Origin: Clostridium sp.
GTDB lineage: Bacteria > Bacillota > Clostridia > Clostridiales > Clostridiaceae
Assembly: GCA_029257045.1 (NCBI GenBank)
Contig: JARIDB010000059.1
Location: 1-38,266, forward strand
Reading direction: 5' to 3'
DNA length: 38,266 nucleotides
Shown here piece by piece: positions 8,837 through 18,142 of this stretch. A program made the translations under genes and the position numbers. The notes beneath the pieces are model-generated. The model was not told where the DNA came from. It searched no databases and saw nothing but the letters and a program-made list of their open reading frames with translations. Every line of letters begins with the position of its first letter. The first letter of the stretch is position 1.

Positions 8837-10696
8837 ATGGGAAAAATTTTAGATGAAATAACTATGCCACAAAAGGTTAAAAAACTTTCTAATGTTGAAC
8901 TTGAAGTTTTAGCCGACGAAATTAGAGAGTTTTTAATTAATAGTGTATCTAAAACAGGTGGACATTTAGCCTCTAATTTAGGCGTAGTTGAATTAACAAT
9001 TAGTTTATTTAAAACTTTTAATTTAGAAGAAGATAAGATAGTTTGGGACGTAGGTCATCAAAGCTATATTCATAAAATACTTACAGGAAGAAAAGATAAG
9101 TTTAATACCTTAAGAAAATATGATGGCTTAAGTGGATTTCCTAAAAGAGCAGAAAGTAAATATGATAGTTTTGACACAGGACATAGTAGTACTTCTATCT
9201 CAGCAGCTTTAGGTATGGCAAGGGCTAGAGACATAAAAAGAGAAAAAAGAGAAATTATAGCTGTTATTGGTGATGGAGCCTTAACAGGAGGAATGGCCCT
9301 TGAAGCTCTTAATGATGTAGGTTTTAATAAGACTAAACTTACTATTATTTTAAATGATAATGAAATGTCAATTGCAAAAAATGTAGGAGCTTTATCAAAA
9401 CATTTAAGCAATTTAAGGTTAGAACCTAAATACAACAAATTAAAATCAAATGTAAATGCAACTTTAAAAACTAATAAAGCAGGAGAGAAAATTGCTAATT
9501 ATATATCAAGATTTAAAGGCGGAATTAAGCAATTTATTGTACCTTCAATGTTTTTTGAAGATATGGGAATAAAATATATTGGACCAATAGATGGGCATGA
9601 TATAAATACCTTGACGAAAGTATTAGAAAAAACTAAGCAAATGAATGAACCGGTTATAATTCATGTAGCTACCAATAAAGGTAAAGGCTATGATTTAGCT
9701 GAAAAGAATCCGAATAAATACCATGGAGTAAGTCCTTTTGATTTAGAAAGTGGGGAAGCCTTAAGTAAGGGTGGAATTAATTATTCAAAAGTATTTGGAG
9801 ATGCCATGATTGAATTAGCTGAAGAAAATCAGGACTTAGTTGCTATAACAGCAGCAATGCCTGATGGAACAGGACTTAAGGATTTCTCTAAAAAATTCCC
9901 TAAAAGGTTTTTTGATGTAGGAATAGCAGAAGCTCATGGAACTACTCTTGCAGCAGGACTTTCTAGTTCAGGGTTAAAACCTGTTTTTGCAGTTTATTCA
10001 ACATTTATGCAAAGAGCCTTTGATCAATTAATCCATGATGTTTGTATTCAAAATATGCCTGTAGTATTTGCAATAGATAGAGCTGGATTAGTTGGTGAAG
10101 ATGGAGAAACCCATCAAGGAATTTTTGATTTATCATATTTTTCACAAATACCCAATATGACAGTAGTTGCCCCTAAGCAAATGGAAGAATTAAAGGTTAT
10201 GTTAAAATGGGCAATTAACCATAAAGGACCTGTAGCTATTAGATATCCAAGAGGAAATGATAGTAGTGCCGTAAACTTAAAACCATTAAAAGAAATAATT
10301 TATGGGAAGTGGGAAAAAATACATGAAGGTAATAAAATCGCAATTTTAACTTCAGGTAAGATGCTACAAAATTCAATTATAGCAAGGGATATATTGATAG
10401 AACATAACATTAATCCAATGATAATAAATGCTAACTTTATAAAGCCTTTAGATAAAGATATTATAAAAGAATTAGTAGATAAGGGTTATGATATTGTAAC
10501 AATTGAAGATAATATTATAAACGGAGGCTTTGGAAGCTATGTATTAATGGAACTTAATGAACTTGGATTTAAAAATAAATTTAAAGCGCTTGGATTTAAG
10601 GATAAATTTATACCTCATGGCGATGTTAAAATACTATACAAAGAAAACAAATTAGATCCAGAAGGAATAGCTGAATCAATTATAGGACTTAAATAA
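8837..10696 (+). CDS. dxs: 1-deoxy-D-xylulose-5-phosphate synthase
   Basis: 619-aa TPP-dependent enzyme that joins pyruvate and glyceraldehyde-3-phosphate, the first step of the MEP isoprenoid pathway. The N-terminal part has [16 protein letters not shown] (about 70-85), the TPP motif starting [15 protein letters not shown] (about 145-159) and ending in the NDNEMSI segment (about 173-179), and GPIDGHD (about 249-255). The middle part has the catalytic-Glu region [16 protein letters not shown] (about 358-373). The C-terminal domain has [10 protein letters not shown] (about 466-475). Length is standard. Confidence 0.98.
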   Translation: MGKILDEITMPQKVKKLSNVELEVLADEIREFLINSVSKTGGHLASNLGVVELTISLFKTFNLEEDKIVWDVGHQSYIHKILTGRKDKFNTLRKYDGLSGFPKRAESKYDSFDTGHSSTSISAALGMARARDIKREKREIIAVIGDGALTGGMALEALNDVGFNKTKLTIILNDNEMSIAKNVGALSKHLSNLRLEPKYNKLKSNVNATLKTNKAGEKIANYISRFKGGIKQFIVPSMFFEDMGIKYIGPIDGHDINTLTKVLEKTKQMNEPVIIHVATNKGKGYDLAEKNPNKYHGVSPFDLESGEALSKGGINYSKVFGDAMIELAEENQDLVAITAAMPDGTGLKDFSKKFPKRFFDVGIAEAHGTTLAAGLSSSGLKPVFAVYSTFMQRAFDQLIHDVCIQNMPVVFAIDRAGLVGEDGETHQGIFDLSYFSQIPNMTVVAPKQMEELKVMLKWAINHKGPVAIRYPRGNDSSAVNLKPLKEIIYGKWEKIHEGNKIAILTSGKMLQNSIIARDILIEHNINPMIINANFIKPLDKDIIKELVDKGYDIVTIEDNIINGGFGSYVLMELNELGFKNKFKALGFKDKFIPHGDVKILYKENKLDPEGIAESIIGLK

Positions 10697-10714
10697 AGGA
10701 GAAATATAATTTAG

Positions 10715-11518
10715 ATGAAAAAAGAAAGATTAGATATACTACTAGTTGAAAAAGGAATAATATTATCAAGAGAAAGAGCTAAAACAAGTATAATGGCTGG
10801 AAAGATTTTTGTTGATGGATTTAGAGTAGACAAAGCTGGAGAAAAAGTAAATATTGATGCAAACATAATATTTAAGGGTGATCCAATACCTTATGTAAGT
10901 AGAGGTGGATTAAAACTTGAAAAAGCTCTTAAAGAATTCGGACTAAATTTAGATAATAAGGTTTGTATGGATATAGGTGCATCTACAGGTGGATTTACTG
11001 ATTGCATGTTACAAAATAATGCGAAAAAGGTATTTTCAATAGATGTAGGTTATGGACAATTTGCTTGGAAATTAAGAACAGACCCTAGAGTTGTATGCAT
11101 GGAGAGAACTAATATAAGATATGTAACTCCAGAGGACCTAGGCGAAAAGATAGATTTTGCATCTATAGATGTATCATTTATATCTTTAAAAAAAATAATG
11201 CCAGCTACATTAAACTTACTTAAGGATAATGGGGAAGTTGTAGCTCTTATAAAACCTCAATTTGAAGCAGGAAGAGAAAAGGTTGGTAAAAAGGGAGTAG
11301 TAAGAGATATTGAAGTTCATAAAGAAGTAGTTTTAGGAATTGCAAAATCTTTGTTAAAGGATAACTTAAAAATAATAAAAATAGGATATTCTCCAATTAA
11401 AGGACCAGAAGGTAATATAGAATACCTTATTTACTTTACAAAGGATATTAATAGAGAAACAGACTTTGAAATTAATGATATTGATAATATAGTAAATGAA
11501 TCTCATAATCTTTTATAG
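10715..11518 (+). CDS. tlyA: TlyA family rRNA 2'-O-methyltransferase
   Basis: 267-aa protein with an N-terminal S4 RNA-binding domain (ERLDILLVEKG to about residue 60) and a FtsJ-like SAM-dependent methyltransferase domain (about 75-245) with MDIGASTGGFTDCML (about 85-99). TlyA proteins methylate 16S/23S rRNA in mycobacteria; they are often annotated as hemolysin A. B. subtilis has yqxC at this position. A GGAG site lies before the ATG. It is 18 nt after dxs and appears to end the transcription unit, since a 229-nt structured gap follows. Confidence 0.93.
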   Translation: MKKERLDILLVEKGIILSRERAKTSIMAGKIFVDGFRVDKAGEKVNIDANIIFKGDPIPYVSRGGLKLEKALKEFGLNLDNKVCMDIGASTGGFTDCMLQNNAKKVFSIDVGYGQFAWKLRTDPRVVCMERTNIRYVTPEDLGEKIDFASIDVSFISLKKIMPATLNLLKDNGEVVALIKPQFEAGREKVGKKGVVRDIEVHKEVVLGIAKSLLKDNLKIIKIGYSPIKGPEGNIEYLIYFTKDINRETDFEINDIDNIVNESHNLL

Positions 11519-11530
11519 ATAAAAAGGTAG

Positions 11531-11617
11531 ACATATAATAGTTTGCTTATACCTAGCTACGATCCAAGTCATTGAAAGCCATTATATGTTTAGTATTAAC
11601 TGAAGGATGAAATTATA
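11531..11617 (-). repeat. Copy A of an approximately 80-nt hairpin repeat / possible sRNA
   Basis: Read on the minus strand this copy has TATAAT (11617-11612), a 5-nt gap, CCTTCAGTTAAT, a left arm ACATATAATGG, a loop with ATGACTTGGA, a right arm ATAAGCAAACTATTATATGT and then a T-tract (CCTTTTT around 11520-11526). The same ordered blocks occur on the plus strand at 17955-18052 (copy B), with about four fifths of positions the same and one small indel. The hairpin is weaker here than in copy B. It starts 12 nt after the tlyA stop and points against tlyA. It could be a small RNA gene, a palindromic mobile repeat or a shared terminator-like element. Confidence 0.6.
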
Positions 11618-11649
11618 ATAATTTATCCACAGATAAATTATTATAATTT
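11610..11649. repeat. Perfect 18-bp AT-only palindrome
   Basis: Left arm 11610-11627 and right arm 11632-11649 are exact reverse complements with a 4-nt CACA loop. It is followed on the plus strand by TTTATAT, so it may terminate tlyA transcription weakly. It also contains the minus-strand TATAAT of repeat copy A. Confidence 0.7.
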
Positions 11650-11665
11650 TATATAAAATAAAAAA

Positions 11666-11696
11666 ATAAGACTTCAGGATTTTCTTGGAGTCTTAT
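11666..11696 (-). terminator. Minus-strand-oriented terminator-like hairpin
   Basis: 13-bp stem (11666-11678 with 11684-11696, including two G-U pairs) around an ATTTT loop. On the minus strand it runs straight into seven T residues; on the plus strand the following bases are a poor T-tract. No minus-strand gene is visible that would need it, so it may also serve the plus strand or end an antisense RNA. Confidence 0.5.
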
Positions 11697-11747
11697 ATGT
11701 AATTTTAAATAGTAAACTTTTATTTAATTAAAAAAGGGGGCATATTT

Positions 11748-12599
11748 ATGAAAAGAATTGCCATAGCTAAGAATCCCTCAAAAGATAAAGATAACAAGAT
11801 AGCTATGAATGTAGAAGAAAAACTTAAAGAGTATTTTCATGAGGTCGAAATAATAATATTGAATAGTTATGAAATTATAGATTTTAAATTTAAGAATTCT
11901 CTAGACTTAATAATAGTTCTTGGAGGTGATGGAACTATTTTAAGTGTGGCAAGAGGCATAAATGGCAAAATAAATGTTCCAATACTAGGTATAAATATAG
12001 GGAATTTAGGCTTTATTTCAAGTATAGAGATATCAGAAATAGACAAAGCTTTTAAAAAGTTAAGTGAAGGTAACTATATATCTCAAAAAAGAATGTTACT
12101 TAATTGCGAGTTACCTTTAAATAAAGAAAAAAATGAAGCTTTAGCATTAAATGATATCGTTATTGCAAGAGGAACTTTATCAAGAATGATAAAATATCAG
12201 GTATATATAGATGGTAAAATATATTATACATTTAAAGGTGATGGATTAATAATAGCAACCCCAACAGGTTCTACAGCTTATTCGTTTTCAGCAGGAGGAC
12301 CATTTATATATCCTGATGTAGATGTTATTACATTAACTCCTATATGTTCTCACACTAAAGGAATGCAACCAATAGTTTTAAATAGCACAAGTGAGATTGA
12401 GATAAAAGCAGAAAATGGTGAAGAAGAATTATATATAACCTTCGATGGGCAAACAGCAATAAAGATACTTGATAAAACTTTAATTAGAATAAGAAAAGCT
12501 AAAGAATATGCTAAAATAGTATTATTTGACGATTATGATTATTTTAAAGTATTAAGGTCTAAAATATTAAATAATTGGAAAGAGTGTGAAGGTGATTAA
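11748..12599 (+). CDS. nadK: NAD kinase
   Basis: 283-aa ATP/polyphosphate-dependent kinase that makes NADP from NAD. It has the GGDGTIL motif (about 62-68), the [10 protein letters not shown] loop (about 83-92), the NDIVIARG segment (about 134-141) and [15 protein letters not shown] (about 170-184). The length is normal. A strong AAAGGGGG site precedes the ATG. The 229-nt gap upstream implies a new transcription unit, nadK-argR-recN; only a weak TTGGAG/AATAGT promoter candidate was seen near 11685-11713. B. subtilis lacks nadK at this position. Confidence 0.96.
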   Translation: MKRIAIAKNPSKDKDNKIAMNVEEKLKEYFHEVEIIILNSYEIIDFKFKNSLDLIIVLGGDGTILSVARGINGKINVPILGINIGNLGFISSIEISEIDKAFKKLSEGNYISQKRMLLNCELPLNKEKNEALALNDIVIARGTLSRMIKYQVYIDGKIYYTFKGDGLIIATPTGSTAYSFSAGGPFIYPDVDVITLTPICSHTKGMQPIVLNSTSEIEIKAENGEEELYITFDGQTAIKILDKTLIRIRKAKEYAKIVLFDDYDYFKVLRSKILNNWKECEGD

Positions 12600-12600
12600 T

Positions 12601-13050
12601 TTGAAATCAAAAAGGCATAATAAAATACTACAAATAATAAATGAAATAGATATTGAAACTCAAGAAGAGCTTGCAGAAGAACTTAAAAAGGCAGATTTTG
12701 ATGTTACTCAAGCTACAGTATCAAGAGATATTAAAATACTTAAATTAGTTAAGATGCAAAGTATTAGCGGAAAATATAAATATGTTGCACCAAGTAAAGA
12801 ATCTAACGATATAAATACAAAACTAGCAAGTATTTTAATAAATGCTTCAGTTTCAGTAGAAAATGTAGATAAATTTGTTGTCGTAAAGACCTTAACAGGT
12901 TCTGCAATGGCTGTAGCAGAAGCCATTGATACTTTATTTGATACAGAGGTAGCGGGTACTATTGCAGGAGATAATACTATTTTTATTTTAGTTAGAACAT
13001 CAGATAAAGCAGAAGAATTAGTTGATAAAGTAAGAAAAATGATTATATAA
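12601..13050 (+). CDS. argR: Arginine repressor ArgR/AhrC
   Basis: 149-aa arginine-sensing repressor. The N-terminal winged-helix domain has [14 protein letters not shown] (residues 2-15), [10 protein letters not shown] (about 19-28) and [10 protein letters not shown] (about 36-45). The C-terminal arginine-binding/oligomerisation domain ends with [14 protein letters not shown] (about 122-135). I choose the TTG at 12601, preceded by AAGGTGAT, over a GTG at 12586, because it gives the family-typical KSKR beginning and normal length. It starts one base after the nadK stop. ArgR beside recN is the usual Firmicute arrangement. Confidence 0.94.
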   Translation: MKSKRHNKILQIINEIDIETQEELAEELKKADFDVTQATVSRDIKILKLVKMQSISGKYKYVAPSKESNDINTKLASILINASVSVENVDKFVVVKTLTGSAMAVAEAIDTLFDTEVAGTIAGDNTIFILVRTSDKAEELVDKVRKMII

Positions 13051-13065
13051 ATAATAGGTGATGAT

Positions 13066-14769
13066 ATGTTATTACAATTAAATATTAAAAATTTTGCATT
13101 AATTCAAGAACTTTCAGTAGAGTTTGGAAAAGGATTTAATATCTTATCAGGAGAAACAGGAGCAGGTAAGTCAATATTAATTGATACTATTGACTATGTT
13201 TTAGGTGGAAAGTTTTCAAAAGATTTAATTAGATATGGGGAAAATAAAACTTATGTTGAAGCAATTTTTTCTGTAGAGAATGAAAAAATCTATGAAATAC
13301 TTAAAGAAATGGATATTGAAGGAGAAGATATAATAATTATATCCAGAGAAACTACAATATCAGGGAAAAGTATAATTAAAGTTAATGGAAAAGCTGTGGT
13401 TATATCTTATTTAAAAAGGATAAGAGAAAAGTTGCTTGATATTCATGGTCAACATCAAAATCAAAGTTTATTAAATAAATCTTCTCATGTTTATTATTTG
13501 GATGATTTTATAGGAGATAAACTGTATATTCATTTAAATAATTTTATTAGAGTAAAAGATGAATATAATAATACTTTAGCTAAATTAAAAGAAATTAAAG
13601 GATCTTCAGATAAAGAAAAACTTTTAGACTATGTAAAGTTTCAAATTGAAGATATAGAAAAGGCTAACTTAAAGATAGGTGAAGAAGAAAATCTTATTGA
13701 GGAATTTAATATTTTATCAAATGCGGAAAAAATTTCTATGGCACTTGGTAAAAGTTATTCTATTTTAGAAGATTCAAAAGAAGGGATATCAGTAATAGAT
13801 GGATTATCTAAAGTTATAAATGAACTTCTTTCTGTAGAAACTCATATTGAGAAAATAAAAGAAAAAAAAGAGAGGATTGAAGAAGCTTTATATCTTATTG
13901 AAGACGTATCAAGAGATATTAGAGATATATCATCTGATATATATTACGATGAATTTGAATTAGAAAAAATAAATTCAAGGATTTATGAAATTGGTTTATA
14001 TAAGAAAAAATATGGTGGATCTATTGAGTTAATTCTTTTAAACTTAGAAGATTTAAGAAAACAGCAGGAGGAATTAACCAACTCTGAAGAAATAATAAAA
14101 CAATTAAATATTGATAAAAAGACATTAGAAGAAAAAATGAAAGGAATTTCAGAAGTTATTCATAATATAAGAATAGAAAATGCCCCTATATTAGAAGAAA
14201 AAATAAAATATGAACTTTCATATATAGGTATGGAAAAATCAAAAATAAAAATACAAATACAAGAATCACAAGAATTTAATAGCAGAGGATATGATGATGT
14301 ATCTTTTATGATATCAACTAATCCAGGAGAGCCGTTAAAACCTTTAGAAAAGGTTTTATCAGGAGGAGAGCTTTCCAGAATAATGTTAGCTTTAAAATGT
14401 GTATTTATTGATAAAGATAAAATACCTACCTTAATATTTGATGAAATTGATACAGGGATTAGTGGAATGATAGCAAAAAGGGTTGGAGAAAAAATGTACG
14501 AAGTTTCAGTAGATCATCAAGTTTTATGTATAACTCATTTACCTCAAATAGCAGCTTTATCAGATTGTCATTATTTTGTGTCTAAAAAGGTTATAAATGA
14601 TAAAACCTTTACTGAAATTAAGACTTTAGATATAAATGAAAAAATTAAAGAAATTGCTAAAATGACTACAGGAGATGAAATTAGTGAAGTTACTTTAAAA
14701 AATTCATCAGAAATGGTAACTTTTGCAGACTTAAAAAAAGAAGAAATAAAAAAGCACTTAAATACATAA
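13066..14769 (+). CDS. recN: DNA repair protein RecN
   Basis: 567-aa SMC-like ATPase in double-strand-break repair. The N-terminus has the Walker A GETGAGKS (about 30-37), followed by IHGQHQNQSLL (about 126-136). A long coiled-coil region (about 150-390) separates it from the ABC signature LSGGELSRIMLALK (about 429-442) and Walker B TLIFDEIDTGISG (about 453-465), followed by ITHLPQIAA (about 490-498). Full length. A GGTGAT site precedes the ATG, 15 nt after argR. A terminator follows. Confidence 0.97.
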   Translation: MLLQLNIKNFALIQELSVEFGKGFNILSGETGAGKSILIDTIDYVLGGKFSKDLIRYGENKTYVEAIFSVENEKIYEILKEMDIEGEDIIIISRETTISGKSIIKVNGKAVVISYLKRIREKLLDIHGQHQNQSLLNKSSHVYYLDDFIGDKLYIHLNNFIRVKDEYNNTLAKLKEIKGSSDKEKLLDYVKFQIEDIEKANLKIGEEENLIEEFNILSNAEKISMALGKSYSILEDSKEGISVIDGLSKVINELLSVETHIEKIKEKKERIEEALYLIEDVSRDIRDISSDIYYDEFELEKINSRIYEIGLYKKKYGGSIELILLNLEDLRKQQEELTNSEEIIKQLNIDKKTLEEKMKGISEVIHNIRIENAPILEEKIKYELSYIGMEKSKIKIQIQESQEFNSRGYDDVSFMISTNPGEPLKPLEKVLSGGELSRIMLALKCVFIDKDKIPTLIFDEIDTGISGMIAKRVGEKMYEVSVDHQVLCITHLPQIAALSDCHYFVSKKVINDKTFTEIKTLDINEKIKEIAKMTTGDEISEVTLKNSSEMVTFADLKKEEIKKHLNT

Positions 14770-14789
14770 CTAAATAAGAATTTGTTAAT

Positions 14790-14828
14790 AATAAAACCAT
14801 AGAAATTATCTAGGGTTTTATTTTTTTT
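14790..14828 (+). terminator. Terminator after recN
   Basis: 14-bp stem with one mismatch (14790-14803 with 14809-14822), AATTA loop, followed by a run of T through 14828. Confidence 0.88.
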
Positions 14829-14896
14829 ATTTTAAACAGAACTTTAACTATATGGAATTTACAAATTATAATTAATATTTATAAAGGGGAAAAATA

Positions 14897-16081
14897 ATGA
14901 AAAAAAATATAAAGTATTTAAGTTTAATAGTTTGTCCGATATTCATTTTAAGTGTAATTATATTTATAAGCCTAAGTAAAATTCCAAATAGAATATATCT
15001 AAATGAGCATTCTTCCAGTACTAACCTTAATATATCAAGAAGTAATTTACTTAAAGGAAGTAGGCTTGGTACAGATAAGATTCAAATAAAACTATTGGGA
15101 TTAATACCACTAAAATCTATACCTGTTTCAAAAATTGATGATTTGGAAATATTTCCAGGAGGAAATACAGTTGGAATAAAATTATCAACTAAAGGAGTAC
15201 TAGTAGTTGGTCATTCAGAAATAGACTCAGAAGAAGGCTCAATAGAAAGCCCAGCAAGGACTTCTGGAATAGAACTTGGGGATGTTATAGTAAAGATAAA
15301 TGGAGAAGAAATTGAAGATTCTAGAGATCTTGCAAAAAAGGTTAAAAATATTAATAATAAAAAGATAAATATAGAGTTTCTTAGAAATGAAACAATACAT
15401 AAAAAAGAAATTAATATGGAAATAGAAAAAGATGAATATAAACTTGGGCTATGGGTAAGAGATTCAACTGCTGGAATAGGAACATTAACATTTTATGATG
15501 AAAATAATAAAATATTTGGTGCGTTAGGTCATCCAATAACAGATGGAGATACAAATAGGCCATTTATAATAAAAAATGGAGATCTATTAAATTCCACAAT
15601 AATAAGTATTAGAAAAGGAGAAAGAGGAATTCCAGGTGAATTAAAGGGACTTTTTATAAACGAAAAAGATAGTATAGCAAAGATTTATAAAAATACAGAA
15701 TCAGGTATTTTCGGTAATCTAACATCTTCTTTTCAAGAAAAAGATATAAAACCTATGAAAGTTGGTTTTAGAAATGAGATAAAAGAAGGATATGCTCAAA
15801 TAATTACAACTATAGACGAAGGAGAACCAAGATTTTATGACATTGAGATTGTAAAAATACTAGAACAAGAGGAACCAGGTCCTAAAAGCATGGTTATAAA
15901 GATTACAGATAAAGAGCTATTAGAGAAAACTGGCGGAATAGTACAAGGAATGAGTGGTAGCCCAATAATACAAGATGATAAAATAATAGGGGCAGTAACT
16001 CATGTTTTAATAAATAAACCAGATGTAGGTTATGGTATATATATAGAATGGATGTTAAAGGATGCTGATATTATAGAATAA
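14897..16081 (+). CDS. spoIVB: SpoIVB peptidase (stage IV sporulation protein B)
   Basis: 394-aa serine peptidase of the S55 family, secreted from the forespore to trigger processing of pro-sigma-K by SpoIVFB. It has an N-terminal transmembrane anchor (about residues 7-27), a PDZ domain (about 95-175, with SPARTSGIELGDVIVKING) and the catalytic domain with His212 in GALGHPITDGD and the serine motif GMSGSPIIQDDKIIGAVTHVL split over about 351-371. GGGG precedes the ATG. It sits between recN and spo0A as in Bacillus. No clear sigma-F/G promoter was recognised in the 74-nt gap after the recN terminator. Confidence 0.96.
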   Translation: MKKNIKYLSLIVCPIFILSVIIFISLSKIPNRIYLNEHSSSTNLNISRSNLLKGSRLGTDKIQIKLLGLIPLKSIPVSKIDDLEIFPGGNTVGIKLSTKGVLVVGHSEIDSEEGSIESPARTSGIELGDVIVKINGEEIEDSRDLAKKVKNINNKKINIEFLRNETIHKKEINMEIEKDEYKLGLWVRDSTAGIGTLTFYDENNKIFGALGHPITDGDTNRPFIIKNGDLLNSTIISIRKGERGIPGELKGLFINEKDSIAKIYKNTESGIFGNLTSSFQEKDIKPMKVGFRNEIKEGYAQIITTIDEGEPRFYDIEIVKILEQEEPGPKSMVIKITDKELLEKTGGIVQGMSGSPIIQDDKIIGAVTHVLINKPDVGYGIYIEWMLKDADIIE

Positions 16082-16401
16082 GAGAGTATAATTGACCTTC
16101 TTTTTCTGCATACAATAAATATAAGTAATTAAGAAAAGTATTTATATTTTATAAAAAATATTATATATTCTGTTATATAGAAATATAAGGTTAAATAAAA
16201 TAAAATAAAATTATAATAAATTTAGAAAAAAATGTAAAAAGACTATTTAATAATAAAATATTGTGATATAATGAAATAAAATTGGTTTTAAATAAATTGT
16301 TTTAAAAGTTATGTCTATTAACAAAGGTAATAGATGAGATTTTAAATAGTAATGGAGATTAATTGTATTATTAAAAATTAATTGGATAATGGGGGAGAAA
16401 A
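16082..16401 (+). other. Long spo0A leader/intergenic region
   Basis: 320 nt without a credible ORF. It holds an extended -10 promoter motif (16264-16272), a CATACAAT box at 16109-16116 matching the sigma-E -10 consensus with a poor -35, and a small dyad TCTATTA/TAATAGA at 16314-16334. I did not find a confident sigma-H promoter or a canonical Spo0A box, although B. subtilis spo0A has both. Confidence 0.6.
16264..16272 (+). promoter_or_regulatory. Extended -10 promoter for spo0A
   Basis: TGATATAAT, a TGn-TATAAT extended -10 box, about 130 nt before the spo0A start. No good -35 is present 16-18 nt upstream. The same nine bases occur in the ilvA promoter on the minus strand (37919-37927). Confidence 0.5.
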
Positions 16402-17208
16402 ATGGAGAATTCAAAAATATCAGTATTAATTGCTGATGATAACAAAGAGTTTTGCAGTATATTAAACGATTACTTGCTGAGCCAAAGAGACATAGTAGTA
16501 ACAGGAGTTGCTAAGGATGGAAGAGAAGCTTTGGTATTAATTGAAGAAAAAAAACCTGATTTAGTAATACTAGATATAATTATGCCTCACTTAGATGGTC
16601 TTGGTGTATTAGAAAGATTAAATTCCATTGAAATTGAAAAAATGCCTAGGATAATAGTTCTTTCAGCCGTAGGACAAGACAAAATAACTCAAAAAGCAAT
16701 TACGTTAGGTGCAGATTATTATGTAGTAAAGCCTTTCGATATGGATATTTTCACAAAAAGAATAAGAGAAATGTTTAGTGGAAATACTCAAGAACCTATA
16801 AGAAGACAATCATTTTCAACACAAAATGAATCAAGACCATATCAAAAAGAACATTTAGATTTAGAAACAGAAATAACAAGTATAATTCATGAAATAGGAG
16901 TTCCAGCCCATATTAAAGGTTATATGTACTTAAGAGAAGCAATTACTATGGTAATTAACGATATGGAATTACTATCAGCAGTAACTAAAGAGCTATATCC
17001 TAATATAGCTAAAAAGTACAATACAACTGCTTCCAGAGTTGAAAGAGTTATAAGACATGCTATTGAAGTTGCATGGGGTAGAGGTCAAATAGAGGCTATT
17101 AACAGACTATTTGGTTATACTGTAGATAATGGAAAAGGAAAACCAACTAATTCGGAGTTTATAGCAATTATAGCTGATAAATTAAGACTTAAGAATAAAG
17201 TATCTTAA
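16402..17208 (+). CDS. spo0A: Sporulation master regulator Spo0A
   Basis: 268-aa response regulator that starts sporulation. The receiver domain has the acidic pair Asp12/Asp13 (LIADDN), the phospho-acceptor Asp58 (VILDIIMP) and the conserved Lys110 (VVKPFD). The C-terminal DNA-binding domain starts near residue 150 and includes [18 protein letters not shown] (about 208-225) and the [17 protein letters not shown] segment (about 227-243), close to the near-invariant recognition region. GGGGGAG precedes the ATG. In clostridia it is phosphorylated directly by orphan histidine kinases rather than by a full phosphorelay. Confidence 0.99.
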   Translation: MENSKISVLIADDNKEFCSILNDYLLSQRDIVVTGVAKDGREALVLIEEKKPDLVILDIIMPHLDGLGVLERLNSIEIEKMPRIIVLSAVGQDKITQKAITLGADYYVVKPFDMDIFTKRIREMFSGNTQEPIRRQSFSTQNESRPYQKEHLDLETEITSIIHEIGVPAHIKGYMYLREAITMVINDMELLSAVTKELYPNIAKKYNTTASRVERVIRHAIEVAWGRGQIEAINRLFGYTVDNGKGKPTNSEFIAIIADKLRLKNKVS

Positions 17209-17237
17209 TAAATAATTTAATTGTGTAAAAGTATTTT

Positions 17238-17293
17238 AAAGGACATATTCTATTTATTGCTTAAGAAAAGCAAAATTTAGAATGTGTCTTTTT
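17238..17293 (+). terminator. Terminator after spo0A
   Basis: Long stem of about 14 bp with wobble pairs (17238-17252 with 17278-17291), containing an inner GCTT/AAGC hairpin, followed by a short T-tract. Confidence 0.75.
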
Positions 17294-17392
17294 ATATATA
17301 AATAATAAGTATTAAAAATTTAATTAATATGTATTTCCTTCTGTAACAGAAAGATTATAATTAAGGTAGTTAATATTAAAGGAGGAGATTAC

Positions 17393-17914
17393 ATGGAAAA
17401 TTTACAAGAAGTTATAATAAATAAAAAATTGATCTATAGGGGAGACTTTTTAGATCTTTATAATGTAGATGTAAAATTACCAGATGGGAAAAACCATAGT
17501 AGAGATGTAATTATGCATCCAGGAGCTGCAGCTATCGTGGCTTTTTTAGATGAAGAAAATATAATTTTAGTAGAACAATTTAGGTTACCTTTAAATAGAA
17601 ACCTTTTAGAAATACCTGCAGGTAAATTAGAAAATAAAGAAGATTCCAAGAAATGTGCGTTAAGAGAACTTGAAGAGGAAACAGGTTATAAAGCAAATAA
17701 TATAGAGTATTTAGGAAAAATTGCAACAGCACCAGGTTTTTGTGATGAGATAATTTATTTATACAAAGCCACAAGTTTAGTAAAGGGAGAAAAACATGAA
17801 GATGAAGATGAATTTACTAAGGTTAAAATTTATAAATTAAAGGAAGTTAAAGAAATGGTTAAAAAAGGAGAAATAATAGATACAAAAACAGTAGCTATGT
17901 TCTCATATTTATAA
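17393..17914 (+). CDS. nudF: NUDIX hydrolase, probable ADP-ribose pyrophosphatase
   Basis: 173-aa hydrolase that probably cleaves ADP-ribose to AMP and ribose-5-phosphate. The full Nudix box is present: Gly77, Glu83, then RELEEETG (91-98). The VEQFRLPLNRNLLEIPAGKLE approach to the box (about 60-80) is typical of the ADP-ribose subgroup. AAGGAGG lies before the ATG. A TATAAT at 17356 may be its -10, without a clear -35. It lies between spo0A and spoIIM as in B. subtilis (nudF/yqkG). Confidence 0.92.
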   Translation: MENLQEVIINKKLIYRGDFLDLYNVDVKLPDGKNHSRDVIMHPGAAAIVAFLDEENIILVEQFRLPLNRNLLEIPAGKLENKEDSKKCALRELEEETGYKANNIEYLGKIATAPGFCDEIIYLYKATSLVKGEKHEDEDEFTKVKIYKLKEVKEMVKKGEIIDTKTVAMFSYL

Positions 17915-17918
17915 TTTT

Positions 17919-17954
17919 AAAAAGATATATTTTTATTTAAATATATCTTTTTTT
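17919..17954 (+). terminator. Terminator after NUDIX gene
   Basis: 14-bp AT-rich perfect stem (17919-17932 with 17939-17952), 6-nt loop, T-run to 17955. It merges directly into the TATAAT of repeat copy B. Confidence 0.8.
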
Positions 17955-18052
17955 TATAATTTTACCCTTCAGTTAATGGTGAACATATAATGGTTTGCGA
18001 TGACTTGGAGCATTGCGACGGAATAAGCAAACTATTATATGTTCGCTTTTTT
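17955..18052 (+). repeat. Copy B of the approximately 80-nt hairpin repeat / possible sRNA
   Basis: TATAAT at 17955-17960, 5-nt gap, CCTTCAGTTAAT at 17966-17977, an 18-bp stem (17981-17998 with 18027-18044; all paired, one G-U) and a run of eight T residues from 18047. Inside the loop a small GCGATG/CATTGC hairpin presents ACTTGGAG. It matches copy A (11531-11617) on the opposite strand. The arrangement of -10 box, short leader, long hairpin and T-tract is what a small independently transcribed RNA would show, but no conserved -35 box was found. Confidence 0.65.
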
Positions 18053-18070
18053 TTAATAAAATGGTTTTAC

Positions 18071-18099
18071 ATATATTCAATTATGAATAATCATAAGGT
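18071..18099 (+). promoter_or_regulatory. Weak sigma-E-like promoter before spoIIM
   Basis: ATATATT (18071-18077), 14-nt spacer, CATAAGGT (18092-18099). The -10 matches only five of eight positions of CATACANT. Suggested mainly by spacing and by the known sigma-E control of spoIIM in B. subtilis. Confidence 0.3.
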
Positions 18100-18142
18100 T
18101 TAAATCATATTATGTTCTATAGCTATTATGAGGGGGAGTAAA

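Noticed and set aside
9070..9438. 122-codon minus-strand frame inside dxs
   Set aside because: Complement of a strongly conserved dxs region; no RBS or motif, so a shadow frame.
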